Below are positions 17,987 through 27,236 of a stretch of 64,000 nucleotides of DNA, piece by piece. Position 1 is the stretch's first letter. Every line of letters starts with the position of its first letter. The DNA lies in the NCBI GenBank assembly GCA_900551095.1, contig URUJ01000006.1, positions 8,565 through 72,564 on the forward strand, read 5' to 3'. The notes under the pieces are model-generated. The model saw only the letters and a program-made list of their open reading frames with translations, did not search any database and had not been told where the DNA came from. The translations under genes were made by a program, and so were the position numbers. Origin of the DNA: an uncultured Anaerococcus sp. GTDB taxonomy: Bacteria > Bacillota > Clostridia > Tissierellales > Peptoniphilaceae.

Positions 17987-18956
17987 TTAATTCTCCTTGT
18001 ATTTTTTCTATAACATCCATATTGATATAATCTATTAATCCCAATATAGCATTTGAAATTGCAATATCGTTAGAATTTCCATGCGCCTTATATACATAAG
18101 ACTTTACCCCTAATAATGGTACACCACCAATGTTTTGCGAGCTAAATTTACCCATTTGTTTAGATAAATCATCCTTTATAGCAAGACCTGCTAGTTTTGT
18201 TTTAAATGACTTATATAAAATCTCTTTCATTTGAGATTTAAACAAACTTATTACGCCTTCTGCAGTCTTTATAGCCACATTTCCTGCAAAACCATCAGCA
18301 ACTATTACATTTACCTTGCCTGAAAATAGGTCTCTGGCTTCAATATTTCCCACAAAATTAAGATTTGACTCGCTTAAAAGTTCGTAAGCTTCCTTTGTAA
18401 GCTTATCCCCTTTGTGACTTTCAACTCCTACATTTAAAAGCCCGATCTTTGGCTTATCAATATGGACAACATTTTCCAAAAATACCTTACCCATGATAGC
18501 AAATTCTTCAAGGTAGGCTGGCTTACAATCCATATTTGCACCTGTATCCATTAGCAAAGTATATTCGCCAGTAGTAGGAAGAGGTGTTGCTAGAGATGGT
18601 CTATCGATGCCTTCAATTCTTTTTGAAATAAATATACCACCTGCAAGGATAGCTCCAGTTGAACCTGCGGATAATAATCCATCATAGCCTTCTTCTTTTA
18701 ACTTATTGTAGGCTAAAACTAGGGATGAATTTTTCTTTCTTCTAATAGCTCTTACAGGATCTTCATCATTAGATATATATTCGTCAGTATTAATTATTTC
18801 ATATTGTAAGATTCTACCGTCTATTAATTTTTCTATCTCTTCTTCATTTCCCACAAATACAGGTAGAAAGTCTTTTTCTTTCAAAGCTAAAATAGCTCCA
18901 TCAACCAAGACTTTAGGACCGTTATCTGCGCCAAATGTATCTATTAATATTTTCAT
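17979..18956 (-). CDS. plsX: Phosphate acyltransferase PlsX
   Basis: The product has 325 residues from ATG 18956 (MKILIDTFGADNGPKVLVDG); 26 upstream in-frame codons run into the promoter region and are rejected. PlsX converts acyl-ACP to acyl-phosphate, the first step of phosphatidic acid synthesis. A TATAAT hexamer (minus strand, 18984-18979) lies about 25 bp upstream, and the rpmF terminator precedes it, so plsX probably starts a transcript. The fapR gene that often precedes plsX is not here. Confidence 0.95.
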   Translation of the reverse strand: MKILIDTFGADNGPKVLVDGAILALKEKDFLPVFVGNEEEIEKLIDGRILQYEIINTDEYISNDEDPVRAIRRKKNSSLVLAYNKLKEEGYDGLLSAGSTGAILAGGIFISKRIEGIDRPSLATPLPTTGEYTLLMDTGANMDCKPAYLEEFAIMGKVFLENVVHIDKPKIGLLNVGVESHKGDKLTKEAYELLSESNLNFVGNIEARDLFSGKVNVIVADGFAGNVAIKTAEGVISLFKSQMKEILYKSFKTKLAGLAIKDDLSKQMGKFSSQNIGGVPLLGVKSYVYKAHGNSNDIAISNAILGLIDYINMDVIEKIQGELND

Positions 18957-19005
18957 AAAGCATCTCCTAATCCAATATATTATACTACAAGTAGTTAAAT
19001 TTACA

Positions 19006-19038
19006 TAAAAAAAGAGCCTGTTGCTAGGCAACAAACTC
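19006..19038 (-). terminator. Rho-independent terminator of rpmF
   Basis: On the minus strand an 11-bp stem (19038-19028 with 19024-19014, two G-U pairs, 3-nt loop) is followed by seven Ts. It separates rpmF from plsX. Confidence 0.85.
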
Positions 19039-19047
19039 CTTTAATAA

Positions 19048-19227
19048 CTATTGTTCATCAATTACTGCTACGCCTTTGTATTCCCCACAGGATGGGCAAA
19101 CTCTGTGTGGTAATTTCATTTCGTGGCAATTTGGACACTCAACATAGTTTGATCTGTTCAAAGTATAAGCTGAGGCTCTTCTTTTATTTTTTCTTGTTTT
19201 TGATGTTCTTCTTTTTGGTACTGCCAT
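19048..19227 (-). CDS. rpmF: 50S ribosomal protein L32
   Basis: The product has 59 residues, starting MAVPKRRTSKTRKNKRRASA. The zinc-binding cysteines are present as CPNC and CPSC pairs near residues 31-47. It is a structural component of the large subunit. An AGGAGGTG site precedes the ATG. It is monocistronic with a consensus promoter and its own terminator; the DUF177/YceD gene that usually precedes rpmF is absent, with ackA directly upstream. Confidence 0.95.
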   Translation of the reverse strand: MAVPKRRTSKTRKNKRRASAYTLNRSNYVECPNCHEMKLPHRVCPSCGEYKGVAVIDEQ

Positions 19228-19266
19228 CTATGACACCTCCTCTTATCAGTTTTAGCAATCTTTTAT

Positions 19267-19295
19267 ATTATATAAGCTAAAAGCTTACTTGTCAA
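19267..19295 (-). promoter_or_regulatory. Consensus promoter of rpmF
   Basis: The minus strand reads TTGACA (19295-19290), 17 bp, TATAAT (19272-19267): a perfect sigma-A consensus. The -35 box overlaps the last codons and stop of ackA. Confidence 0.85.
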
Positions 19296-20485
19296 GCTTC
19301 TACAAGAGATTTTGTATCACGAGCTATCATTAATTCTTCGTTAGTTGCTATAACCATTACCTTGACTTTAGAGTCATCGGTAGAAATTACATGACAACCA
19401 CCACGAACATCGTTCTTTTCTGGGTCTATCTTGATACCAAATTGTTCAAATCCTTCCATGATATCAGCTCTCATCGGAATAGAATTCTCGCCTATACCAC
19501 CAGTAAATACTATAGCATCACATGAGCCGATTTCAGCCATGTAGCCTGCTATATATCTTTTTACTCTAGTTACAAACATATCTAGGGCAATTTGCGCTCT
19601 TTCGTTTCCTTCTTTTGCTGCATTTTCAAGGTCTCTAAAGTCGCTTGATACGCCAGATACACCTAGAACACCAGATTTTTTGTTAAGAACAGTTTCCATT
19701 TTGTCTGGAGTTAGGTTTTCTTTTTTCATAATATAGGTTACTGCAGCAGGATCCATATCACCGCTTCTTGTACCCATTACAAGACCTTCAAGTGGTGTAA
19801 GTCCCATTGATGTATCATAGGATTTACCATTTTTAACAGCACATATAGAAGAGCCGTTTCCTAGGTGGGCAGAGATCATATTTAGATCATTAACATCCTT
19901 GCCAAGAACTTCTGCTGTTTTATTAGTAATAAAGTTGTGGCTTGTGCCGTGGAAGCCGTATTTTCTAATAGCTTCTTCCTCGTAATATTTATATTCTATA
20001 CCGTAAAGATAAGTTTTTGCTGGCATAGTTTGGTGGAAGGCTGTATCAAAAACAGCTACATTTTTAACATTTAGTAGAAGTTTTTCACAAGCTTCAAGAC
20101 CCATAAGATTAGCTGGGTTGTGGAGTGGAGCAAATTTTTGATATTCAACTATAGCATCTCTTACTTCTTCATCGATAAGAGTTGATTTTGTAATCTTCTC
20201 TCCACCATGTACGAATCTGTGACCTACAGCGTCAATTTCGTTAAGATCAGCTATTACACCATTGTCCTTATCAACTAGGGCATCGAAAACGTGTGAAACA
20301 GCTTCTGTATGATCTTTCATGTCTTCTTCAATGATATATTTGTCATCACCCTTTTCTTGGATAAGTTTAGATCCTTCGATACCAATTCTTTCTACAAGAC
20401 CCTTTACCATTACTTCTTCATTTTCCATATCAAATAATTGATATTTAAGTGATGATGAACCACAGTTAATTACTAATATTTTCAT
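19292..20485 (-). CDS. ackA: Acetate kinase
   Basis: The product has 397 residues, the usual family length. It starts MKILVINCGSSSLKYQLF, and contains VFDTAFHQTMP and AHLGNGSSICA plus the GGIGENS adenosine-binding region. It makes ATP from acetyl-phosphate, the main substrate-level phosphorylation step of a fermentative anaerobe. No pta gene is adjacent. A GGAGG site lies ahead of the ATG. Confidence 0.96.
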   Translation of the reverse strand: MKILVINCGSSSLKYQLFDMENEEVMVKGLVERIGIEGSKLIQEKGDDKYIIEEDMKDHTEAVSHVFDALVDKDNGVIADLNEIDAVGHRFVHGGEKITKSTLIDEEVRDAIVEYQKFAPLHNPANLMGLEACEKLLLNVKNVAVFDTAFHQTMPAKTYLYGIEYKYYEEEAIRKYGFHGTSHNFITNKTAEVLGKDVNDLNMISAHLGNGSSICAVKNGKSYDTSMGLTPLEGLVMGTRSGDMDPAAVTYIMKKENLTPDKMETVLNKKSGVLGVSGVSSDFRDLENAAKEGNERAQIALDMFVTRVKRYIAGYMAEIGSCDAIVFTGGIGENSIPMRADIMEGFEQFGIKIDPEKNDVRGGCHVISTDDSKVKVMVIATNEELMIARDTKSLVEA

Positions 20486-20519
20486 TTTTCCTCCAATTTA
20501 TTTCTCATTTTCTATAATC

Positions 20520-20546
20520 ATTATACCGTAAATGATTTTTTGGCAA
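20520..20546 (-). promoter_or_regulatory. Probable promoter of ackA
   Basis: TATAAT on the minus strand at 20525-20520 is preceded by TTGCCA at 20546-20541 with a short 15-bp spacer. The -10 is convincing, the -35 less so. Confidence 0.5.
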
Positions 20547-20548
20547 TG

Positions 20549-20950
20549 CTAATAAACTCTCTTGTATACAATTTCAATCTTTTTATTTTTATCTTCTTTA
20601 TAAGTTAAAATGGCATTACTCCTAGCGCCTTGATACAAAGCACTTACATTTATTATCTTCTCCCCTTCTGCCTTTTTGACATCATTATCAGGCGTACCGT
20701 TAAAAATTTCAATTTTTGACTTATGATCAAAGTGCCTTAAAATATCTCCGCTTTGTATTTCATTGCCATTATTTTTCTCTTCTATAATCATATTTAATAC
20801 CGACTCAGCTTCAAAGAGGGCAATTTTTTTATTATATAGACTTTCACTAATATCGTAATTTGTATCATTTTCCTTGTAGATAAAAGTAACAGTTAGACCA
20901 AAAACAAGGAGAATTAGAAGGACATATATGCTTACAAAGGCCTTCTTCAT
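20549..20950 (-). CDS. Minor pilin-like / PilX-like membrane protein
   Basis: The product has 133 residues with an N-terminal hydrophobic helix (about 4-25, FVSIYVLLILLVFGLTVTFI) followed by a polar domain. It lacks the G/A-F-[ST]-L-x-E processing motif of its neighbours, so it resembles the last, non-processed gene of com/pil operons (ComGG/PilX position). It overlaps the upstream pseudopilin gene by 4 bp. Specific function is not recognised. Confidence 0.6.
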   Translation of the reverse strand: MKKAFVSIYVLLILLVFGLTVTFIYKENDTNYDISESLYNKKIALFEAESVLNMIIEEKNNGNEIQSGDILRHFDHKSKIEIFNGTPDNDVKKAEGEKIINVSALYQGARSNAILTYKEDKNKKIEIVYKRVY

Positions 20951-21417
20951 TGCTTATCCCCCACATAAACAGCACTTTTAAAGGTATAAGTCCCATTTTT
21001 ACTTTTTATCCTCATATCAATTACCTCTTCGCTAGGGTCATAGGAAAGATCAAGGTCCCCGCACTCGCATATTTTGTTTGATGTGCCGTCAGAATCTTTA
21101 TTAATATTTGATCTTTTTATATACAAAAATCCATCTTTTGAATAAAAAAAGAAACTAGATTCTGTGTAATCTGTGTTCATAATATAACCAGTAAAATTTG
21201 AATTTTCGTGATTATCTATTTCTATCTTATGACTTCTTCTAATTGTAGTATCTATATAAGCCATTGCTGTGTAGGCTTCTTTATAATCTTTTTCATCGCT
21301 GTAAGACTTATTTAAAATATTGATATTTAATGAAAACAAATTTGACAATATCAAAACCAAAAAAGAAATAATAGCAAGGCTTATAACAAGCTCAATTAAA
21401 CTAAAACCCTTCTTCAT
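20947..21417 (-). CDS. Type IV prepilin-like protein (ComGF position)
   Basis: The product has 156 residues. The type III signal MKKGFSLIELVISLAIISF has the G-F processing site and the conserved glutamate at mature position 5. The rest is polar and poorly conserved. It is expected to be processed by the prepilin peptidase encoded in the same cluster and to act as a minor pilin or assembly primer. It overlaps the next upstream gene by 17 bp. Confidence 0.75.
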   Translation of the reverse strand: MKKGFSLIELVISLAIISFLVLILSNLFSLNINILNKSYSDEKDYKEAYTAMAYIDTTIRRSHKIEIDNHENSNFTGYIMNTDYTESSFFFYSKDGFLYIKRSNINKDSDGTSNKICECGDLDLSYDPSEEVIDMRIKSKNGTYTFKSAVYVGDKQ

Positions 21418-21751
21418 TACAAGCCTCTATTAATTCAAAACTCTGCCCTTCAAAACTTGCCCTAATTTTTTTATAATTAGCAGTAAGGACTGGGTTTTCG
21501 TATTTTTCAACACTTATCTCAACGTTTTTGCCATTTATTTCCTTATTTTCTCTATGACCGATTGGTTTATTCCTGCTTTTTTCGATAGCTTCTTGCAGGA
21601 TAAATGAAGTATCTGGAACATCTTTTATTTTTCTTGAATTTTCAAGATTACTGGTTACAGCTGGGAGCAAAAACAAAGTAATAATACTTAGTAAAAGGAT
21701 TGCAATCAAAACTTCTATAAGGCTAAAGGCCCTCCTTGTTTTTCTCATCAA
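21401..21751 (-). CDS. Type IV prepilin-like protein
   Basis: The product has 116 residues with a prepilin N-terminus RRAFSLIEVLIAILLLSIIT (A-F cleavage site, E5). The start has a tandem ATG pair; the second is equally possible. It overlaps the upstream minor pilin gene by 29 bp, indicating coupled translation in the pil operon. Confidence 0.72.
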   Translation of the reverse strand: MMRKTRRAFSLIEVLIAILLLSIITLFLLPAVTSNLENSRKIKDVPDTSFILQEAIEKSRNKPIGHRENKEINGKNVEISVEKYENPVLTANYKKIRASFEGQSFELIEACNEEGF

Positions 21752-22157
21752 GATAACCTCCTACTGCATCTATTGTAAAATACCATCTAACATCGGGATC
21801 TTTTTTTGAAACAAAAATCAAATTATATCCTTCTACTGTTTTAGGTGAACTCACATATCCATTAGGTTTAAACGTAATTTCTTCAGTATTTAAAGATTTA
21901 ATATAATTTAATTCTCGCACTTTTTCTATAGTTCCCCTTGTTATATAATAGTCATCGGTAAAGGTCATGTAATTTTCAGACCCTGTTGATAGAGATAAAT
22001 CCCTCAGATAGGAATAATCATCTATGAAATTTTGTATTTCATTTCTAGCTCCGATTTTATCAACTACGTTAAATCTTAAAATAGCGATCCCACTGCCAAT
22101 TGATATTATTCCTAAGACTATAATTAATTCTATAAGAGTAAATCCAGATTTTTTCAT
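21723..22157 (-). CDS. Type IV prepilin-like protein (GspH/ComGD type)
   Basis: I chose ATG 22157 (AAGG about 7 bp ahead; ATGA overlap with the peptidase stop) over a TTG two codons earlier, giving 144 residues. The N-terminus MKKSGFTLIELIIVLGIISI is a canonical class III prepilin signal, and the mature domain is beta-rich. It is one of four minor pilins clustered here. Confidence 0.78.
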   Translation of the reverse strand: MKKSGFTLIELIIVLGIISIGSGIAILRFNVVDKIGARNEIQNFIDDYSYLRDLSLSTGSENYMTFTDDYYITRGTIEKVRELNYIKSLNTEEITFKPNGYVSSPKTVEGYNLIFVSKKDPDVRWYFTIDAVGGYLDEKNKEGL

Positions 22158-22876
22158 AGCCAATCCTTAAAAATTACTAGCAGTAAAAATGCAATAGAAA
22201 TTGCTGGGCATAATGCAATAGAGCCTTTTAGTGACTTTTGTCTAATCGCCTTTATTATGGCAAAAAAAGCTCCTATCCAGATTGATAACAATATAAATCT
22301 TGTAATAAGAGAATTTTCTAAAAAGCAAAATAAGCCTAGGTAAAAAAATAAATCACCATCACCAAGCCCACCTTTAGAAATCCACCTTACCAACATAAAT
22401 ATAAGAGTAAATATAAAGCATATAGACAAAAATTTTAAGTTTATTTTTAGAAAAATCAACCTATAATCAAAACCTATTATAAGCAAGATTTTTAAATCCT
22501 TATCGTAGATTTCTAGAAATTTGTAATCAGTAATTGAGATTAATAGACTAAATAAAAGTGCAACCGCTAAAAAAAGACCCTCAAAAATATTATAAAATTT
22601 AAACACAAAAACAAAGGCAAAGCCAGCCATGATTTCCACTAAGACCTTGTCTTTGGATATTTTTTGCCCACAGCACCTAGTTTTTCCTTTTAGTAGTAAA
22701 AAAGATAAAACTGGAACTAGGTCTCTTTTTAATATTCTTTTTCCACAAAAATCACAAAAACTAGGAGGAGATATGATAGATATCCCCACTTCTCGCCTAT
22801 AAGCTAAGGCTGATATAAAAGAGCCAAAGGAAGCTCCTAGCATGAATATTAGATAATATATAATTATAGCTTCCAT
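22154..22876 (-). CDS. Prepilin leader peptidase / N-methyltransferase
   Basis: This 240-residue polytopic membrane aspartyl protease (A24 family) has an N-terminal helix, a zinc-type loop with CDFC and CC pairs (about 41-68), and the two catalytic aspartates in SITDYKFLEIYD and GGLGDGDLFFYLG (GxGD motif). It cleaves and N-methylates the prepilins encoded on both sides. The equivalent gene is pilD or comC; I leave the symbol open. Confidence 0.9.
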   Translation of the reverse strand: MEAIIIYYLIFMLGASFGSFISALAYRREVGISIISPPSFCDFCGKRILKRDLVPVLSFLLLKGKTRCCGQKISKDKVLVEIMAGFAFVFVFKFYNIFEGLFLAVALLFSLLISITDYKFLEIYDKDLKILLIIGFDYRLIFLKINLKFLSICFIFTLIFMLVRWISKGGLGDGDLFFYLGLFCFLENSLITRFILLSIWIGAFFAIIKAIRQKSLKGSIALCPAISIAFLLLVIFKDWL

Positions 22877-22899
22877 ACTAGAACCTCACTTTTAATAAA

Positions 22900-23283
22900 T
22901 TATTTTTTCAATATACTTTCATCAGGTTCAACCCTAAGTCCCTTTGAATCGTAGATAACTTTGTACCCAGTTTTATCTGTTTTTAAGCCATTTGGAATTT
23001 CTGGCCATTTTTCAACATAACTTTCGTAATCATTATTCTTATCTGCACTAGTATCTGACTCTCCGACTTTCTTCTCCCATGTAAATTCCTCATCCTTATC
23101 TAAAATCTTCATCTTAGCCGCAGATTTTAACATCTCAACATTAGCTAGGTGAGCAGTTTCTGCAGCCTTTATCCTAGATTTGTTATATTTAGGGATGGCT
23201 ATAGCTGCTAAAATCCCCAAGATTGCAATTACAATTATTAGCTCAACTAGAGTAAAAGCTTGTCTTTTCTTTTTCTTATTCAT
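22900..23283 (-). CDS. Major type IV pilin (ComGC/PilA-like)
   Basis: The product has 127 residues from ATG 23283 (GGAG 7 bp ahead). The N-terminus has a basic leader KKKKRQA, then FTLVELIIVIAILGILAAIAIPKYNKS, the best-conserved prepilin signal of the cluster. A short charged globular domain follows. Its position directly after pilC and its strong signal suggest the main subunit. It overlaps the pilC stop. Confidence 0.82.
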   Translation of the reverse strand: MNKKKKRQAFTLVELIIVIAILGILAAIAIPKYNKSRIKAAETAHLANVEMLKSAAKMKILDKDEEFTWEKKVGESDTSADKNNDYESYVEKWPEIPNGLKTDKTGYKVIYDSKGLRVEPDESILKK

Positions 23284-23284
23284 T

Positions 23285-24385
23285 TCACACTCCACTTATT
23301 CCATTTATAGAATCAAACATAGGTATAGATACAGAAAATACCACAAAAGCTACTAATAAGCCCATAATAATGATTAAAACTGGCTCAGCAAGACTTGTCA
23401 TCCTTTTTATTTTGAATATGTACTCGTTTTGAAAGTAGTCATTGGCTTTTTTCATACATTCGTCAAGACTTGCCGTTTCTTCGCCAATTTCCACCATAGA
23501 TATCAAAATAGGCGAAAAAATCCCAGCTTCACTAAAAGCATGGCTAAGGCTTTTCCCATTATCTATACTTTTTTTAATCTCAAACAATACTTCCTTTACA
23601 TAGGTATTTTTAAATGAATCTGCCAGTATATCGAAAGAATATATTGTCTCTATATCACCACTTCTTAAAATATAATAAATCGAAGTTAGCTGGTATTCTA
23701 TTCTCAACCTGTTTATACCATAAATTGGCTTAAAATAAAAAATTTTCTTATCTATAGCTACTTTTTTCTTGTAATTTGTCCTTAATAATAACAATACCAA
23801 AAAAATTAGCGCAAGGATTAGTAAAATTATGAGATAGTTTTCCGAGAAAAATCTTGATATCCCAAGCAAAATCCTTGTAAGTAGTGGCAGAGTCATATCA
23901 GAGCTTTCGAAAATTTCTATAAAACTTGGCATGACAAATTTAATAATCGCAATTATTACTAAAATTGAAACGACTAAAACTAATATTGGATAGGTCATAG
24001 CTTGTTTTACTTTTGCCTTATTCTTACTTTCCTCAAAGATAAAATCAGATAAATCTTGGAGGATTTTCCCTAAAGAGCCTGTTTTCGTACCTGTTTTTAT
24101 AAAGGCTAGAACTATGGGAGAAAAATATTCTTTTGCCAAAAAGAATGATTCATAGGGATCTAGTCCCTTTTTTAGTCCCTCGGTAACTAGATTGATTGCC
24201 TTTGTAACTTTTTTATCCGCCCCTTGTTTTTTTATTATTTCTAAACTATCGTATAAACTTATGCCCGAATTTAAAAGCAAGGATAGTTCATTTAGAAACA
24301 AGGACATAGCCCTAGAATCTATCTTCTTAGGTCCTATGTCCTTCATTAATACACTTGCTATCCTCATATTTTTATTACTATTCAA
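23285..24385 (-). CDS. Type IV pilus/competence inner-membrane platform protein (PilC/GspF/ComGB family)
   Basis: The product has up to 366 residues with two T2SSF domains (about 25-150 and 225-345) and three membrane helices: about 130-160, 175-200 and the C-terminal LAEPVLIIIMGLLVAFVVFS. It anchors the pilus assembly ATPase. The start is unsure: TTG 24385 directly after the frr stop, or ATG 24367, 24346 or 24307, none with a good ribosome binding site. No PilB or PilT ATPase gene adjoins it, which is unusual. Confidence 0.85.
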   Translation of the reverse strand: MNSNKNMRIASVLMKDIGPKKIDSRAMSLFLNELSLLLNSGISLYDSLEIIKKQGADKKVTKAINLVTEGLKKGLDPYESFFLAKEYFSPIVLAFIKTGTKTGSLGKILQDLSDFIFEESKNKAKVKQAMTYPILVLVVSILVIIAIIKFVMPSFIEIFESSDMTLPLLTRILLGISRFFSENYLIILLILALIFLVLLLLRTNYKKKVAIDKKIFYFKPIYGINRLRIEYQLTSIYYILRSGDIETIYSFDILADSFKNTYVKEVLFEIKKSIDNGKSLSHAFSEAGIFSPILISMVEIGEETASLDECMKKANDYFQNEYIFKIKRMTSLAEPVLIIIMGLLVAFVVFSVSIPMFDSINGISGV

Positions 24386-24946
24386 TTATACATTCATTAA
24401 TTCTGTATTCTTTTTGTCAGCTAATTCTTCTACAGATTTGATATATTTATCAGTAATCTTTTGTAGGTCTTCTTCAAGAGCATACCTATCGTCTTCAGTT
24501 ATATCTCCAGTTTTTTCTGATTTTTTAACTTCATCCATATAGTCACGTCTTATATTTCTTACAACTATTCTTGCATCTTCTGCGTAAGTATTTACTTCTT
24601 TGGTATATTCTTTTCTTCTTTCTTCTGTAAGAGCAGGGAATGGTAGTCTAATAACTTCACCATCATTACCTGGTGTAATACCGATGTTTGATTTTAGAAT
24701 TGCTTTTTCAATTGCTTGGATATTTGACTTATCCCAAGGTTTTATAACAAGAAGTCTAGCTTCAGGGATTGAGATTGTAGCTGCTTGGTTAATTGGTGTT
24801 TCTGTTCCATAATATGAGAAAGTGATACCGTCAAGTATAGCCTCTGTAGCTCTTCCTGCCTTAATTGTAGATATTCTTTTTTCAAAAGATTCTACTGCTT
24901 TTTTCATTCCAGCTTCTGTTTCTTTTTTTATTTGTTCATATAACAT
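24386..24946 (-). CDS. frr: Ribosome recycling factor
   Basis: The product has 186 residues, the typical RRF length, with the conserved RAGRATEAILDGI-type segment (here ISTIKAGRATEAILDG) and PFPALTEERRKEY. It splits post-termination ribosomes with EF-G. It lies 1 bp downstream of pyrH, as in most bacteria, but rpsB and tsf are not upstream. Confidence 0.96.
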   Translation of the reverse strand: MLYEQIKKETEAGMKKAVESFEKRISTIKAGRATEAILDGITFSYYGTETPINQAATISIPEARLLVIKPWDKSNIQAIEKAILKSNIGITPGNDGEVIRLPFPALTEERRKEYTKEVNTYAEDARIVVRNIRRDYMDEVKKSEKTGDITEDDRYALEEDLQKITDKYIKSVEELADKKNTELMNV

Positions 24947-24947
24947 A

Positions 24948-25661
24948 TTAAAAACTCTCCTTTACTCTTGTGCCTAGATTTTCATCTTCAAATACTCTTA
25001 CCATATTTGCTGGGTCATCTATACCAAAAACTATAAGTGGCATATTGTTATCCATGCAAAGTGAAGTAGCTGTAGTATCCATTATCTTAAGCTCTTTTTG
25101 TAAGATTTCCATATAAGTGAGCTTATCAAATTTCTTCGCATCCTTATATACATTTGGGTCCTTATCATAAATGCCATCTGTACCAGTCTTACCAAGTAAA
25201 ATTACATCAGCTCCTATTTCTAAAGCTCTAAGGCTCGCTGTTGTATCTGTTGAGAAATATGGAAGACCTGTTCCTGCTGAAAATATAACAACCCTACCCT
25301 TTTCAAGGTGTCTTACTGCTCTACGTCTTATATATGGCTCAGCGACTTCCTTCATAGAAATTGCTGTCATAAGCCTTGTATCAAGTCCCATTTCCTCTAG
25401 AGTACCCTGCACTCTAAGTCCATTCATAACAGTACCAAGCATACCAATATTATCAGAACTTGCCCTATCTATAGTTGTTCCTGACCTACCTCGCCAGAAA
25501 TTTCCACCGCCAACTACTATAGCGACTTCAACGCCTTTTTCGGTAAGGATTTTGATATTTTCACAAATTTTTGTAATCATTTCATCATCAAAACCAAATC
25601 CAGTCTTGCCAGCAAGGGCTTCACCACTTAGTTTTAATATAACTCTTTTAGTATCCTGCAA
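24948..25661 (-). CDS. pyrH: Uridylate kinase (UMP kinase)
   Basis: This 237-residue amino-acid-kinase-family enzyme phosphorylates UMP to UDP. It shows LKLSGEALAG, VVGGGNFWRGR, and GTDGIYDKDPNVY. Translation starts at TTG 25661, with AGGAGG 6 bp ahead and no nearby ATG in frame. It begins its own transcript rather than following rpsB-tsf. Confidence 0.95.
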   Translation of the reverse strand: MQDTKRVILKLSGEALAGKTGFGFDDEMITKICENIKILTEKGVEVAIVVGGGNFWRGRSGTTIDRASSDNIGMLGTVMNGLRVQGTLEEMGLDTRLMTAISMKEVAEPYIRRRAVRHLEKGRVVIFSAGTGLPYFSTDTTASLRALEIGADVILLGKTGTDGIYDKDPNVYKDAKKFDKLTYMEILQKELKIMDTTATSLCMDNNMPLIVFGIDDPANMVRVFEDENLGTRVKESF

Positions 25662-25684
25662 AATATTCCTCCTACTTATTATTA

Positions 25685-25714
25685 ATTATAACCTATAAAT
25701 GATAACATTTGCAA
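25685..25714 (-). promoter_or_regulatory. Promoter of pyrH-frr
   Basis: The minus strand has TTGCAA (25714-25709), 18 bp, TATAAT (25690-25685), about 20 bp before the pyrH ribosome binding site. Confidence 0.65.
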
Positions 25715-25746
25715 GTCTTTATAACTTTTAAAATTTTCCCTATAAA

Positions 25747-27135
25747 TTAAAATGATCCTCTCATCCATTTACCTTGCTTGTAGATAATATGGGCAATTAT
25801 ACTTATAATGACATTTGAAATTGACATAGCAAGCCAAATTCCTGTTGCCCCAAAATTAGTTAGATATTTAAAGAAAAACAAGAGAGGAATTCTAATGCCC
25901 CAAAGCCTTAAAACGTCTATAAACATCGAATATTTTGAATTACCAGATCCTTGGAAAAGTCCCTGGTAAATAAAAAACATATTTAACATCACAAGAGTTA
26001 AAAGAGTGTAGTACATATAGGTATTTGCCTCAATCATTAAAGTAGAATCTAAAGGTGCATCTATAAAGAACCTAAGAATTTCGACCCTAAAAATAAAGCT
26101 TACTATAGCGATGATAATTGACATTACAACAACTATTATAGATGCTTTTTTGAAAGTTTCCTTGGCCCTTTTTATATTTCCACTGCCAATATTTTGACCG
26201 ATAATACTTGTAATCGCAGAACCAACACCACCTGGTGGGATATTTAAAAGTCCACTGATTCTATTAACCATACCATAAGCTGCCACTGTATCTGTTCCAT
26301 AAGATTGGATGAAAATGTTTAGGATAATAAATCCTACAGCTGCTCCCATTTGCCCTATAACTGAAGGAGTCGCTATGGTGTAGATTTTTTTTAATATCTT
26401 TCTTTCCCATTTTATGTAAAATAGAGAAGCATAGTTTAATTTTATTAAATCTTTGTTAATCCTTAGATGGATAAAACCTAAAAGACACATCAAGGCTTGG
26501 GTCAATACTGTAGCGAGAGCTGCTCCCATAACCCCAAGTCCAAGACCTCTAAAACCAAAAATTGGTATAACATCAAAGATAAAAAATGGGTTTAAAACCA
26601 TATTTAAAATTACACATGTGGTACTAATTACAGTTGGTATAGCGTTTTTCCCTTGAGCCTGAAAAACTGCAGTATACACGAAATATAAAAATATAAAGGG
26701 AATCCCAAAATAAGAATATTTTAAATACTCAACTGAATATTTGTACAAATCTCCACTTGCTCCCATTAGGCCCACAATAAATTCTGCTGTAAAAAAACCT
26801 ACAACCATAAAAACTATCGAAAATATAAGGGAAATATTTATAATCGTGTCGTTATATTTTTGAGCAAGTTTAATATCTCCCATGCCTATAAGTTGAGAAA
26901 TAAGGGAAATAGCCGCAATTGATAAACCTATACCGATTGAATTAAACAAAAAAATAACAGGCCATGTAAAAGAAGTTGCTGCAAACTCTGCAGTTCCTAG
27001 TTTACCTAACCAAAAGGCATCGGCCAAAGAATATAATTGCTGGATAAAGTTGTTTAAAATTATTGGTATGGAAATAACCGCTATAGCCTTGTAGATATTT
27101 CCATGTAATATTAATTCTCTACGGTCTTTTCTCAT
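25747..27135 (-). CDS. MATE-family multidrug/cation efflux transporter
   Basis: The product has 462 residues with about twelve hydrophobic helices in two homologous six-helix halves. The family segment IPIILNNFIQQLYSLADAFWLGKLG is at the N-terminus and the GVGSAITSIIGQNIGSGN repeat begins the second half. MATE proteins export cationic drugs using H+ or Na+ gradients. AAGGAG precedes the ATG. It appears monocistronic; the substrate is unknown. Confidence 0.88.
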   Translation of the reverse strand: MRKDRRELILHGNIYKAIAVISIPIILNNFIQQLYSLADAFWLGKLGTAEFAATSFTWPVIFLFNSIGIGLSIAAISLISQLIGMGDIKLAQKYNDTIINISLIFSIVFMVVGFFTAEFIVGLMGASGDLYKYSVEYLKYSYFGIPFIFLYFVYTAVFQAQGKNAIPTVISTTCVILNMVLNPFFIFDVIPIFGFRGLGLGVMGAALATVLTQALMCLLGFIHLRINKDLIKLNYASLFYIKWERKILKKIYTIATPSVIGQMGAAVGFIILNIFIQSYGTDTVAAYGMVNRISGLLNIPPGGVGSAITSIIGQNIGSGNIKRAKETFKKASIIVVVMSIIIAIVSFIFRVEILRFFIDAPLDSTLMIEANTYMYYTLLTLVMLNMFFIYQGLFQGSGNSKYSMFIDVLRLWGIRIPLLFFFKYLTNFGATGIWLAMSISNVIISIIAHIIYKQGKWMRGSF

Positions 27136-27236
27136 AAATTCTCCTTGGTAAAATCTTATAGATATTCTACCATTTTTAATGAAAATTAGTAGATTATTTT
27201 ATTTTATATCTTTATCACTTTTTAAATATTTGCTAT

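Noticed and set aside
25171..25698. 175-codon plus-strand ORF opposite pyrH
   Set aside because: Shadow of the UMP kinase gene, with Ser/Pro/Val-rich composition from reversed codons.
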